Shown: in pieces, positions 41,032 to 52,100 of the stretch
How positions within the stretch are numbered: position 1 is the stretch's first letter
Layout of the letters: each line of letters starts with the position of its first letter
Assembly (NCBI GenBank): GCA_016711805.1
Contig: JADJSH010000003.1
Coordinates: 186,001 to 250,000 of the forward strand
Length of the DNA: 64,000 nucleotides
Origin: Bacteroidota bacterium
Lineage (GTDB): Bacteria; Bacteroidota; Bacteroidia; B-17B0; Aurantibacillaceae
Direction: 5' to 3'
Notes under the pieces: generated by a model
Told to the model about the DNA's origin: nothing
Seen by the model: the letters and a program-made list of their open reading frames with translations, nothing else
Database searches by the model: none
Position numbers and translations under genes: made by a program

Positions 41032-44000
41032 ATGAAAAAACTATTATTTATTTTACTTATTTCTTATTTAGCTATAAATTCAGCTGAAGCTTGCCACGGA
41101 TTAGCTTTAGTAAATTACAACTTTAGTGTTGGAGCCACAGGAGTAACCGTTAATGGATCTTCAGATGCAGCAACTTGTGGTTGTGGGCCTTATTGGATGC
41201 AGGTAGAGTTGTCTTGTACAGCCGCAGGTTTGTCGGGATTACCACCAACAGCAATGCAAAACATCATTGATAACTGGGCAGGACCAGGAACAACATATAC
41301 TTCTCATCCTTGGTATTTTGGCTTATTAAATGTTCCAAATTATACAGCGGGTAGTTCTTGGCCAGACGTCTGTACGGTCGAACCCTACACCTCTGTTTTT
41401 ATACCTTTTTCAGCCCTTTGTCCTGGTCAAACCTACTTTTTTAGAGCACGAGAATGGTTAGGAGGAAGTACAGCAGTTCCACCAGCCGGACCATGGTCTG
41501 CCATGAACAGTTTTACAGTTCCCGGGGTACTAACAACTTTAAATTTTAACTTAACAGCAAACCCAGCTATTTTTTGTGCACCAGGTTCATCTACACTTTC
41601 TGCTTCGTCACTTGTTAGTGGATGTGGAAGTTTAACATATACTTGGTCGCCAGGGGGAGCCACAACGTCTAGCATAGTCGTCTCGCCGGGTGCCACAACG
41701 GTTTATTCGTTAACAGCATCAGCGCCATGTCAAGCGCCCGTCACCAAAACAGTAGCAGTTACGGTCGTCTCGGCACTATCGGCTGCGTTTACACCTTTAA
41801 ATACAACTTTATGTACGGGTTCTTCTCAAGTATTTACGCATACCGGAACAGCCGGTGTGGCTCATAATTGGGCAGTTGCTCCAGCAGCTGGAGTTACTGT
41901 TGCGACTCCTACTTCAACAAACCCTACCATTACTTTTGCAAATCCAGGAGCTTATGTCGTTTCACATACTGTTACAGCTGGTGCGTGTACTAATGTGGTT
42001 ACTACTAACGTCACTGTTGTCGCTGTTACATCGCCATTTACAATACCCTCGGCAACACAATGTCTAACAGGAAATAGCTTTAGTTTTAATAATACTGGCA
42101 CCGCAGGTGGAACACACTCTTATTCCTTTTCTCCAATTGCTGGCTCGCCAGCTGTAGGCGGAACAGCTAATTACTCAGGAAGCTTTACAGCTCCGGGAAC
42201 CTATACGGTAACTCATACGGTCAACTCTGGTGGATGTACAAGTGTTTCTACAAATACCGTTCAAGTAAATCCAATGCCCTCAGCGACGTTAAGTTTTACT
42301 AATCCCAATTGTGGAGCATCAAACGGAGTTGTTGTGATTAATAATACGTCTCCAATTGCACCGCCACAAACGGTTGGTTTTTCGAGTAGTTTGGGAACGG
42401 TAACGGGCCAAACAGTAACAGGCTTAGGAGCAGGAACACCGGTAATAACGTTGACGAATAATTTTGGATGTACGTTTACAGTATCAGCAACATTAGCAAG
42501 CGCTGCTGGTCCATCAGCATTACCCTTAACACCTAATAATATTATTTGTGGAGTAGGAACAGGAAGTATAACGATAGGTGCACCGACAGGAGGAACAGCA
42601 CCGTATACATATAATGTAAATGGCGGAGCCTTTTCAGCAAGTCCACCAGTAACAGGATTAGCATCAGGAACGTATACCGTTGGCGTTAGAGATGTAAACG
42701 GATGTATCTTTACAAATACGGTTACTATATCAGTAACAACAGGACCAACCGCGATAGCAGGAACCACCACACCAGCAGGTTGCGGATTAACTAATGGAAC
42801 ATACAATATTACAGGAGTAACAGGAGGCACAGGACCTTATACTTATACGGTAAATGGAGTAACCAGTGGAAGCTTAACGATTAATTTAGCATCAGGCACT
42901 TACCCAGTAATTGTTAGAGATGTTAATGGCTGTTTGTTTAATACAACGTTTAATGTAGGAGGAACAACAGGCCCAACATCAGCAACGATTACAACCACTA
43001 ATGCAAGCTGTGGTAGCGCTAATGGATCAGCAACTGTAACAGGAGTAACAGGCGGATTATTACCATATCAATATTCTTATGATGGCGGAGCATTTTCAGC
43101 AGCAACCACCACCACAGGCTTATCAGCAGGTCCTCATACAGTTATCGTAAGGGACGCGAACACTTGTACCTTATCAGTAACCTATAATATCTTAAACACA
43201 GGAAGTCCAACGGCATCAGTAACCAATACAGTAAACGTTAGTTGCTTTGGAGGATCAAACGGAAGCTTTACAGTAACTCCAGTAGGAGGCACAGGGCCGT
43301 TATATACTTACACCCTTACAAGTCCATTCCAAACCAATGGCACAGGATTTTTCTCTGGTTTACCACAAGGCACTTATAATATTACAGTGATGGATCAAGT
43401 AGGTTGTGTAACAACAACCTCAGTAACCATTACTCAACCAACAGCATTAACATTAACAGCAACCCCAATTGCGGCTCTTTGTAATGGAACCGCATCAGGT
43501 ACTGTTAATTTAGTAGGAGCAGGCGGAACGCCAACGTATTCATATAACTTAAATAGTGGCGCATACCAAGTATCACCAACATTTGCTAATCAATTTGCAG
43601 CAATTTATTCGATGGGAATAATAGATGCCAATGGATGTACAGCAACCCAAACAGTACAAGTAACCCAACCAGCAGCCTTAACACTAAATGTATCCACACA
43701 AAACGCAAACTGTACAGCAGCAAACGGAGTAGCATCGACTACAGTTACAGGCGGAACAGGAGTCATTACCTATACATGGACAGGCGGCGGCGGAGCAGCA
43801 GCTGTATCTAATAGTGTTATAGCAGGTAACTATACAGTAACAGCAACAGATGCTAACGGATGTACAATTTCTAGCCCAGCAGTTATAGGATTAACACCAG
43901 GCGGAACAGCATCTATCGTTGCCTCTTCAAGCGTAACCTGTAACGGATTGTGTAATGGTAGTTTAACTACAGGTATGATTGGTGGAGCAGCACCATTCAA

Positions 44001-47000
44001 TTATTCATGGACGCCATCAGGAGGAACCTTACCAACCGCATCAAATTTATGCCCAGGTACTTATACATGTGAAGTAACAGATTTTTATGGATGTAAAGCC
44101 TTTGTTAGTGGAACTATTATTCAGCCACCAGCATTAACCGCTATCATGAACTCTAATAATGTAAAATGTTTTAATACACCAACAGGAACAGTTTCTGCAG
44201 CAGGAACAGGAGGAACAGCGCCATATACCTATATGTGGACTTCTCCAATTACAAATACAGCAGCAACAGTACCAAACGTTGGCATTGGTAATTACTTCTG
44301 TACAATTACAGATGCAAACCTTTGTTCAATAACACAAAGTATTGCGGTAACAGAACCAAGCTCATTAACGATTACATCAACTATAACAGCAGCAAATTGT
44401 AATCAAGCAAATGGATGTGCAACCATTACAGTTTCGGGAGGTGCGCCACCTTATGTTGAAAACTGGAGTACAGGAGCTACAGGAACAGTTATATGTAATG
44501 TATCAGCAGGAACTTATACTGTAAATATTACAGACGCAAATAACTGTACACAAACGTTAGCAGCCACCATTCCAAATTTATCAGGACCAACCTTAACTAT
44601 TTCTAGCTTTACCAATGTGAGTTGTTTTGGTGGAACAAATGGAGGCGCAACAGCATTAGCAGCAGCAGGAACAGGAACCTATAGTTATTCATGGAGTAAC
44701 GGCATAACGGTTCCAGTAGCAACAAATTTAATTGCAGGAGTTTACACTGCCTCAGTAACAGATCAAGCAGGATGTATAGCTTCAGCGAGTGTTTCTATAA
44801 CTGAGCCAACAGCTTTAACTGTAAATATCGTACCAACACAACCAAAATGCTTTGGAGCATTAAATGGAGGAGGTGCAGCAGCAGCAGTTGGAGGAACACC
44901 AAGTTACACCTATGCTTGGACATCAACTGGCGGAAACGCATCTACTAGTAACCCATTAGGAGCAGGTAATTATGGCTTAACCGTAACTGATGGCAATGGT
45001 TGTGTAGCAACAGCGAGCATGGCATTAGTAAACCCTCCAGCAATGGTTGCGAGTATTACGGCTACTAATGTTACTTGTTTTGGATTGTGTAATGCAACAG
45101 CCGTTGCAACAAGTACCAATGGCATAGGTATCGTAAGTTATTTTTGGACAGGCGGACCAACAGGTGTACCAAACCAAACATTAACAGCAGCTTGTGCAGG
45201 AAGTTACACGGTATTAGCAACAGATCAAAATAGTTGTACTGCAAGTGCACAAATTGTTATTACAGAACCAACCCAAGTAACAGCCAATATTACATCCACA
45301 GGCAGTGTAACTTGTAATGGAGGCAACGATGGATTTGCGGCAGTAACAGCAGCAGGAGGAACAGGAGCACATACCTATAATTGGTCGCCAAGCGGCATTA
45401 CAGCAGCTACGGCAAATACATTAACAGCAGGCGTTTATGTAGTAACAGTAACGGATCAAAATTTATGTTCGGCTACAGCCACGGCAACCATTTTACAACC
45501 AACACCATTAGCAACAACGTTAACAACAACTAATATATTATGTAATGGAGGATCAGATGGAACCGCAAATGTTGCCTATTTAGGAGGAGCAGGCGCAACT
45601 ACGTTCTTATGGGGACCAGGCTTACAGTCAGGTAATCCAGTAAATAACTTATTAGCAGGGCCACAAACGGTAACGATTACTTCAAACGGAGCCTGTCCAA
45701 CAGTATTAACGTTTACCTTAACAGAACCAGCAGCATTAACAGCAGCCGTATCAGCCACTAACTCAAACTGTGGATTAGCAAACGGAAAAGTATGTGCAGT
45801 TGTTGCAGGCGGCACAGGATCTTTATCTCCATTATGGAGCAATGGCATCACAACGTTGTGTAATAACAATGTGTTAGCAGGCGCTTATACTTTCTCAGTA
45901 ACGGATGCTAATGGCTGTGTAGCACAAGCAAGCGGTTTAATTAATGACATCGCAGGTCCAGTAGTTTCGATTACTAGTTCTACAAATGTGAGTTGTTTTG
46001 GAGGAAGTAATGGAGCGGCAACAACGACTATTACAGGCGGAGCAGGAGCAATTAGTGTATCTTGGAGTCCAGCAGGACAAACGACACAAAACGTTAGTAA
46101 TTTTAACTCAGGTATAAAAAATATCACTGTAACCGATGCAGCAGGTTGTGTTGGAACAGCATCTGTTCAAATCACAGAGCCTACTCAATTGGTAAGCGCC
46201 ATAGGTAGTTTTACAAACGTTAGTTGTTTTGGACAAAGTAATGGAGGAGCAACTATATTGGTAAATGGAGGAACTCCAGGATATTCTTATGTATGGTCGC
46301 CAAGTGCACAAACCAATTCAGTATTAACCAATGTACCAGCAAGTGCACCAACAGTGACGGTAACAGATGCTAACGGATGTACAACAACTTCTTCTTTAGT
46401 TATTTCTCAACCATCAGCTTTAGTGATGGCGGCATCAAGCTTTAGTAATATTTCTTGTTTTGGAGGAAGCAACGGACAAATATCAACAACTGTTCAAGGT
46501 GGAACAGGCGCTTATAATTATGTTTGGTTGCCTTCTGGTTCTGCACCATCATTAAGTGGCTTGATAGCAGGTGGATATTCAGTAACGGTAACAGATCAAA
46601 ATGCTTGTTCTATTAATGCAACATTTAATATCATAGAGCCATCTGCCTTAACATCCACATTTGTATCATCACCAGCCACTTGTGGTTTAGCTAACGGTAC
46701 AGGAACAGTGACATTAGGAGGAGGTACACCAACTTATAGTTTAGTTTGGAGTACACCTGGCACACCAACAGGATCTGTTGTAACAGGTTTAGCACCTGGA
46801 GTTTGGTCTGTATTAGGAACAGATTCGAAAGGATGTACGATTACCCAAACGGTAAGCGTTGCAAATCCACCAACATCTACTATTACAGGTTTTAGTGTAA
46901 CGCCACCAGCTTGTTTTGGTTTATCTAACGGAGAAATAACGATTAACTATACAGCAGGTTCAGGACCATACACCGTGTCTTGGTCAAACCCAATATCTCA

Positions 47001-48429
47001 AACAGTTACAACAGCAGCGTTAACGCAAAGTGTTGTAGGTGTTGCATCTGGTGTTTATACAGCAACTTTAACCGATGTTAATGGCTGTGTTACCTCACAA
47101 CCAGTAAGTGTGACTCAACCAGGATTGTTGGTATTAATTCCAACACCAAATCCTAGTATCACTATTTGTTATGGTCAATCCACACAAATTAGTGCTTCTG
47201 GTCAAAACGGAACACCAGCTTATACGTATGCATGGCCATCTAATCCATTTGTAGGTTCAGGACCACACACAGTTAATCCAACAACTACAACACAATACAC
47301 AGTATCTGTTACAGATTCGAAAGGATGTTCACCATCACCAAAAATCATTACAGTAAATGTAACGCCACCGTTAATTATAACACCAACTGTAATTACAGTG
47401 TGTCATGGAGTAGAAGCGATATTAACACCAAGCTTTACTAGTGTTGGAAATGGCGGACCTTATACGTATAATTGGACACCAGTTGCAGCTACAACTAATT
47501 CATTAAGTGTTGTTGGTAATGCAGTAGGAGCAGCAACAACCAACACGTATGCAGTTACTGTAAACGATGGATGTACTTCACCTGGACCTGGGTCAACAGC
47601 TATCTTTACTATTAATGTAAATCCATTGCCTATAATTGATTTTGTGGCAACGCCAACTGCGGGATGTGCGCCTTTAACCTTAACATTAACAGGCACTTCT
47701 AATAACCCTGGAGATATATTTACTTGGTCTGATGTAGCGGGTGGAAATCAAAATCCAATAAGCCCAACGTTACAAGATTCAGGAAAATACACAGTGAGTT
47801 TGTTAGTTACTAATCCAACAACTGGTTGTAAAAAAGACACTACAAAAGTTAACTATATTGAGGTGTATCCTCGTCCAATAGCCTCTTTTTATGCGGATCC
47901 TCAAACAACAAGTATATTAGATCCGAATATTGATTTTATAAATACTTCTCAAGGAGCAACATCCTACTATTGGGATTTTGGGGATCCTTTAGCAACAGGA
48001 GGAACAAACACGTCAATATTAACTAATCCAAGTCATTATTATTCGGTAGTTGGTCCTTATGCTGTTAACTTAGTGGCAACCTCTATTAAAGGTTGTAAAG
48101 ACACGGCTAAAGTGATCGTTGAAATCACCCCAGATTTTGCTTTATATATCCCAAATACATTTACACCAGATGGAAACGGATTGAATGATATCTTTCAACC
48201 ATTAGGAGTTGGTATTGATGAAGAGAATTACCGTTTAGATATTTATGACAGATGGGGAGAAAATATCTTTACAAGTAATGCCTTCAGAAAAGGATGGGAT
48301 GGAACTGTAAAAGGCGGCTCTAAAATCGCAGAACAGGGAGTTTATACTTACAAAATGTCGGTTAGAGACACTCAAGGCAACAAACACCCTTATGTGGGCC
48401 ATGTAACTTTACTAAAAAAGGATAATTAA
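41032..48429 (+). CDS. giant SprB-repeat/PKD adhesin-like protein with T9SS type B (gliding-associated) C-terminal domain, copy 1
   Basis: I start at the ATG at 41032 (MKKLLFILLISYLAINSAEAC, signal peptide); the frame is open to 40945 but nothing upstream looks like protein. About 2,465 residues. The head (about 20-170) is cysteine-rich (CHGLALVNYNF ... CGCGPYWMQVEL) and unlike that of copy 2. Ig/PKD-like segments lead to about 21 SprB repeats of about 75 residues (NVSCFGGSNG ... GGTxxYxYxW ... AGxYTVTVTDxNGC). Two further Ig-like units, two PKD domains (one with YYWDFGDP) and the type B sorting domain IPNTFTPDGNGLNDIFQP ... HVTLLKK end the protein. It is probably a surface adhesin related in style to SprB of gliding bacteria. 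A strong terminator follows. Confidence 0.92.
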   Translation: MKKLLFILLISYLAINSAEACHGLALVNYNFSVGATGVTVNGSSDAATCGCGPYWMQVELSCTAAGLSGLPPTAMQNIIDNWAGPGTTYTSHPWYFGLLNVPNYTAGSSWPDVCTVEPYTSVFIPFSALCPGQTYFFRAREWLGGSTAVPPAGPWSAMNSFTVPGVLTTLNFNLTANPAIFCAPGSSTLSASSLVSGCGSLTYTWSPGGATTSSIVVSPGATTVYSLTASAPCQAPVTKTVAVTVVSALSAAFTPLNTTLCTGSSQVFTHTGTAGVAHNWAVAPAAGVTVATPTSTNPTITFANPGAYVVSHTVTAGACTNVVTTNVTVVAVTSPFTIPSATQCLTGNSFSFNNTGTAGGTHSYSFSPIAGSPAVGGTANYSGSFTAPGTYTVTHTVNSGGCTSVSTNTVQVNPMPSATLSFTNPNCGASNGVVVINNTSPIAPPQTVGFSSSLGTVTGQTVTGLGAGTPVITLTNNFGCTFTVSATLASAAGPSALPLTPNNIICGVGTGSITIGAPTGGTAPYTYNVNGGAFSASPPVTGLASGTYTVGVRDVNGCIFTNTVTISVTTGPTAIAGTTTPAGCGLTNGTYNITGVTGGTGPYTYTVNGVTSGSLTINLASGTYPVIVRDVNGCLFNTTFNVGGTTGPTSATITTTNASCGSANGSATVTGVTGGLLPYQYSYDGGAFSAATTTTGLSAGPHTVIVRDANTCTLSVTYNILNTGSPTASVTNTVNVSCFGGSNGSFTVTPVGGTGPLYTYTLTSPFQTNGTGFFSGLPQGTYNITVMDQVGCVTTTSVTITQPTALTLTATPIAALCNGTASGTVNLVGAGGTPTYSYNLNSGAYQVSPTFANQFAAIYSMGIIDANGCTATQTVQVTQPAALTLNVSTQNANCTAANGVASTTVTGGTGVITYTWTGGGGAAAVSNSVIAGNYTVTATDANGCTISSPAVIGLTPGGTASIVASSSVTCNGLCNGSLTTGMIGGAAPFNYSWTPSGGTLPTASNLCPGTYTCEVTDFYGCKAFVSGTIIQPPALTAIMNSNNVKCFNTPTGTVSAAGTGGTAPYTYMWTSPITNTAATVPNVGIGNYFCTITDANLCSITQSIAVTEPSSLTITSTITAANCNQANGCATITVSGGAPPYVENWSTGATGTVICNVSAGTYTVNITDANNCTQTLAATIPNLSGPTLTISSFTNVSCFGGTNGGATALAAAGTGTYSYSWSNGITVPVATNLIAGVYTASVTDQAGCIASASVSITEPTALTVNIVPTQPKCFGALNGGGAAAAVGGTPSYTYAWTSTGGNASTSNPLGAGNYGLTVTDGNGCVATASMALVNPPAMVASITATNVTCFGLCNATAVATSTNGIGIVSYFWTGGPTGVPNQTLTAACAGSYTVLATDQNSCTASAQIVITEPTQVTANITSTGSVTCNGGNDGFAAVTAAGGTGAHTYNWSPSGITAATANTLTAGVYVVTVTDQNLCSATATATILQPTPLATTLTTTNILCNGGSDGTANVAYLGGAGATTFLWGPGLQSGNPVNNLLAGPQTVTITSNGACPTVLTFTLTEPAALTAAVSATNSNCGLANGKVCAVVAGGTGSLSPLWSNGITTLCNNNVLAGAYTFSVTDANGCVAQASGLINDIAGPVVSITSSTNVSCFGGSNGAATTTITGGAGAISVSWSPAGQTTQNVSNFNSGIKNITVTDAAGCVGTASVQITEPTQLVSAIGSFTNVSCFGQSNGGATILVNGGTPGYSYVWSPSAQTNSVLTNVPASAPTVTVTDANGCTTTSSLVISQPSALVMAASSFSNISCFGGSNGQISTTVQGGTGAYNYVWLPSGSAPSLSGLIAGGYSVTVTDQNACSINATFNIIEPSALTSTFVSSPATCGLANGTGTVTLGGGTPTYSLVWSTPGTPTGSVVTGLAPGVWSVLGTDSKGCTITQTVSVANPPTSTITGFSVTPPACFGLSNGEITINYTAGSGPYTVSWSNPISQTVTTAALTQSVVGVASGVYTATLTDVNGCVTSQPVSVTQPGLLVLIPTPNPSITICYGQSTQISASGQNGTPAYTYAWPSNPFVGSGPHTVNPTTTTQYTVSVTDSKGCSPSPKIITVNVTPPLIITPTVITVCHGVEAILTPSFTSVGNGGPYTYNWTPVAATTNSLSVVGNAVGAATTNTYAVTVNDGCTSPGPGSTAIFTINVNPLPIIDFVATPTAGCAPLTLTLTGTSNNPGDIFTWSDVAGGNQNPISPTLQDSGKYTVSLLVTNPTTGCKKDTTKVNYIEVYPRPIASFYADPQTTSILDPNIDFINTSQGATSYYWDFGDPLATGGTNTSILTNPSHYYSVVGPYAVNLVATSIKGCKDTAKVIVEITPDFALYIPNTFTPDGNGLNDIFQPLGVGIDEENYRLDIYDRWGENIFTSNAFRKGWDGTVKGGSKIAEQGVYTYKMSVRDTQGNKHPYVGHVTLLKKDN
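42277..48191 (+). repeat. long tandem duplication, copy 1 (mosaic identity with 50451-56368)
   Basis: By eye comparison, no difference is visible in blocks 42277-43508, 44881-46529, 46588-47696 (offset +8174) and 47875-48191 (offset +8177). Isolated single-base differences are at 46530, 46564 and 46587. Between 43509 and 44880, and at 47697-47874, the copies differ, the first block mostly at silent positions. Confidence 0.9.
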
Positions 48430-48445
48430 TAAATACCCCTTATTT

Positions 48446-48481
48446 TAAACGCCGTTCACTAGCTAGTGAACGGCGTTTTTG
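48446..48481 (+). terminator. intrinsic terminator after adhesin copy 1
   Basis: AAACGCCGTTCACTAG directly followed by its perfect complement CTAGTGAACGGCGTTT and a T-run. The terminator of copy 2 has the related core CATTCACTA, so the duplication probably once included it. Confidence 0.85.
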
Positions 48482-48581
48482 ATTTTGGCAAATGAGTAAA
48501 TGTAAACCGCGAATGAGTAAAAAACAGGCGGACGCATCTATTTTTTGATAAATTTACATAACCATTTTATTTAAAAACATC

Positions 48582-49076
48582 ATGAAAGCTTTTTTTATCA
48601 TAACACTTGTTTTTCTTTTACGAATTAATCTATGCGCTCAGGAGTCTAATCAAAAATTTATAGAATTAAAACAAGTCATTAATACAATTAATTCTGAAGT
48701 GGATTTCAATGATAAGTTAGTTTTTATTTCTGTTTGGAAAAGCACAGACGCAGAAAGTAGAGAAATAAACAAAGAGGCTTATCGTGTTTATAAAATTTAC
48801 GAAAGGGCCAAACTCAAAAACGGCGAAAAAGGGACCGTTTTTATAAGTCTTAATTTAGACTCAGATGAACAAAATAGAGTTTTTGCTATTGGAAAAGATG
48901 GATTGGATGCATCTATAGTATATTCGGATTCTCAGACTATAGATTTTCTTCACTCACAATTTAATTTAAGTAATCCTCAAAACACAATTGTATTTGATAA
49001 AACAGGCACTGTTCAATATACCAATTTGCCAAAGGATCAGATATTTAATTCCTTAAGAAACCTTATCACTAGATAG
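48582..49076 (+). CDS. exported thioredoxin-like protein lacking the catalytic cysteines
   Basis: 164 residues, signal peptide (FFIITLVFLLRINLCAQ). The fold looks like a TlpA/thioredoxin domain: DKLVFISVWKSTDAESREINKEA is where active family members have WASWCGPCRxE. Then strand FISLNLDSDEQNRVFAIGKDGL and SNPQNTIVFDKTGTVQYTN end the domain. Both active-site cysteines are absent (KSTDAES). It is encoded between the two giant adhesin genes, 24 bases before copy 2, in the same direction. A non-redox chaperone or binding role for the adhesins is possible but unproven. The family assignment is moderate. Confidence 0.65.
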   Translation: MKAFFIITLVFLLRINLCAQESNQKFIELKQVINTINSEVDFNDKLVFISVWKSTDAESREINKEAYRVYKIYERAKLKNGEKGTVFISLNLDSDEQNRVFAIGKDGLDASIVYSDSQTIDFLHSQFNLSNPQNTIVFDKTGTVQYTNLPKDQIFNSLRNLITR

Positions 49077-49100
49077 TTTATATAATATTAAAATAATACT

Positions 49101-52100
49101 ATGAAATATATTACACTCATTATAATAACCCTTTTTCTTTTCACAAAGAGGTCTTTTTCTCAAGCTGTAACAGCTGGAGATTGCAACGTAGCAATTAATA
49201 TTTGCAGTAATGCTGGGTTTCAAATCGATCCAAACGGAACAGGAAGTGTTTATGAATTAAGTTCTGGATCAGGAGGTCCAGGAGGAAGCGCTATTTCAAA
49301 TCCATCAATCAACCCTGCAAGTGCAAATATGGGCTGTTTATTGAGTGGAGAATTAAATAGTACTTGGATGATTATTAATATTCAAACCTCAGGTAGCTTA
49401 CAGTTTAGTTTTGGCGCGGGTGGTGCTCAAGCAGGATTTTATGATTGGGCCATGTGGTCTTATGCTGGACCAGCAACCTGTAACCAAATTATGAATGTTG
49501 GACAAGCGCCAGTTCGTTGTAATTGGAATGGAACATCAACAGGAGGAACGGGGTTAGCAAACCCACTTCCTGCTGGAGGCGTGGCAAGTAATTATGAACC
49601 ACCATTGAATGTAACATGCGGACAAAAATTCATCATTTGTTTTTCAAACTATAGTTCAGCAAGTTCAAGTGTGCCTCTTGCATTTTTTGGAACTGCGGGC
49701 GTAAGTTGTGCTCCTATTCCAAATCCAATTGCAGTTAACTCAGCTACTATTTGCGGAAGCCAAGTTGCTACATTAACTGCTACAGGCGCTGCGGGTAATA
49801 CATATACTTGGACACCAGGAGGATCAACAGGTCCAACTCTTAATGTTAGTCCAGCTGTAACTACTACTTATACCGTTTCTGCATCTGGTGGTTGTGGTTC
49901 ACAAGTTGGAACTCAAACCACAGTTGTTAATGTTACAACGGGTCCAACTTCAAGCATCACATCAGTTGTTAATAATACTCCAGGAGGAGGGGCTGACCCT
50001 ACACCAGCAGTTCAATGTTTAACACCAAATAGTTTTAATTTTAACGCTCCTGCAGCTGCAGGAACTCACTCGTGGAATTTCGGTGGCGGAGGCGCTTCGC
50101 CTGCAACATCAGCAGTAGTAAGCCCAACAGGCATTACTTATAGCACTCCAGGAACATACACTGTAACACATACGGTTTCTAATGGAGGATGTGTTTCTAC
50201 ATCATCAACAGTAGTAACTATTAGTGCGCCACCAACTGCGTTGGTAAACAGTGTGCCAGTTTGTGCAACTACGAATTCTGCATCAGTTACAGCTTCTGGA
50301 GGAACTCCAGGATATACTTACAGTTGGTTACCAAGTGGAGGAACTGGCACAACTGCAACAGGCTTAGCGTTAGGAACCTATTCTGTTATTGTTACAGACG
50401 CTAATGGATGTACTGTAACAAGAACGGTTGCGGTGTCATCAAACCCTAATCCCTCAGCGACGTTAAGTTTTACTAATCCCAATTGTGGAGCATCAAACGG
50501 AGTTGTTGTGATTAATAATACGTCTCCAATTGCACCGCCACAAACGGTTGGTTTTTCGAGTAGTTTGGGAACGGTAACGGGCCAAACAGTAACAGGCTTA
50601 GGAGCAGGAACACCGGTAATAACGTTGACGAATAATTTTGGATGTACGTTTACAGTATCAGCAACATTAGCAAGCGCTGCTGGTCCATCAGCATTACCCT
50701 TAACACCTAATAATATTATTTGTGGAGTAGGAACAGGAAGTATAACGATAGGTGCACCGACAGGAGGAACAGCACCGTATACATATAATGTAAATGGCGG
50801 AGCCTTTTCAGCAAGTCCACCAGTAACAGGATTAGCATCAGGAACGTATACCGTTGGCGTTAGAGATGTAAACGGATGTATCTTTACAAATACGGTTACT
50901 ATATCAGTAACAACAGGACCAACCGCGATAGCAGGAACCACCACACCAGCAGGTTGCGGATTAACTAATGGAACATACAATATTACAGGAGTAACAGGAG
51001 GCACAGGACCTTATACTTATACGGTAAATGGAGTAACCAGTGGAAGCTTAACGATTAATTTAGCATCAGGCACTTACCCAGTAATTGTTAGAGATGTTAA
51101 TGGCTGTTTGTTTAATACAACGTTTAATGTAGGAGGAACAACAGGCCCAACATCAGCAACGATTACAACCACTAATGCAAGCTGTGGTAGCGCTAATGGA
51201 TCAGCAACTGTAACAGGAGTAACAGGCGGATTATTACCATATCAATATTCTTATGATGGCGGAGCATTTTCAGCAGCAACCACCACCACAGGCTTATCAG
51301 CAGGTCCTCATACAGTTATCGTAAGGGACGCGAACACTTGTACCTTATCAGTAACCTATAATATCTTAAACACAGGAAGTCCAACGGCATCAGTAACCAA
51401 TACAGTAAACGTTAGTTGCTTTGGAGGATCAAACGGAAGCTTTACAGTAACTCCAGTAGGAGGCACAGGGCCGTTATATACTTACACCCTTACAAGTCCA
51501 TTCCAAACCAATGGCACAGGATTTTTCTCTGGTTTACCACAAGGCACTTATAATATTACAGTGATGGATCAAGTAGGTTGTGTAACAACAACCTCAGTAA
51601 CCATTACTCAACCAACAGCATTAACATTAACAGCAACCCCAATTGCGGCTCTTTGTAATGGAACCGCATCAGGTACTGTTAACTTAGTGGGAGCTGGAGG
51701 AACACCAACTTACTCTTACAATTTAAATAGTGGAGCATATCAAACATCACCCACTTTTGCTAATCAATTTGCAGCTATTTATTCGATGGGAATTATGGAC
51801 GCTAATGGATGTACAGCAACACAAACCGTACAAGTAACCCAACCAGCAGCCTTAACACTAAATGTATCAACTCAAAATGCAAATTGTACAGCAGCAAACG
51901 GAGTAGCATCTACTACAGTTACAGGTGGAACAGGAGTTATTACATATACATGGACAGGCGGCGGCGGTGCAGCAGCCGTATCTAATAGTGTAGTAGCAGG
52001 AAATTATACAGTAACAGCAACAGATGCTAATGGATGTACAATCTCTAGTCCAGCAGTTATTGGATTAACACCAGGAGGAACAGCATCTATCGTTGCTTCT

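Noticed and set aside
50378..51004. Long minus-strand ORFs across the adhesin genes (also 42261-42830, 45576-46127, 53750-54301, 55634-56029)
   Set aside because: They are antisense shadows of the repetitive, Thr/Gly/Ala-rich plus-strand coding. They occur in matching positions in both copies only because the DNA is duplicated, and they lack signals of their own.
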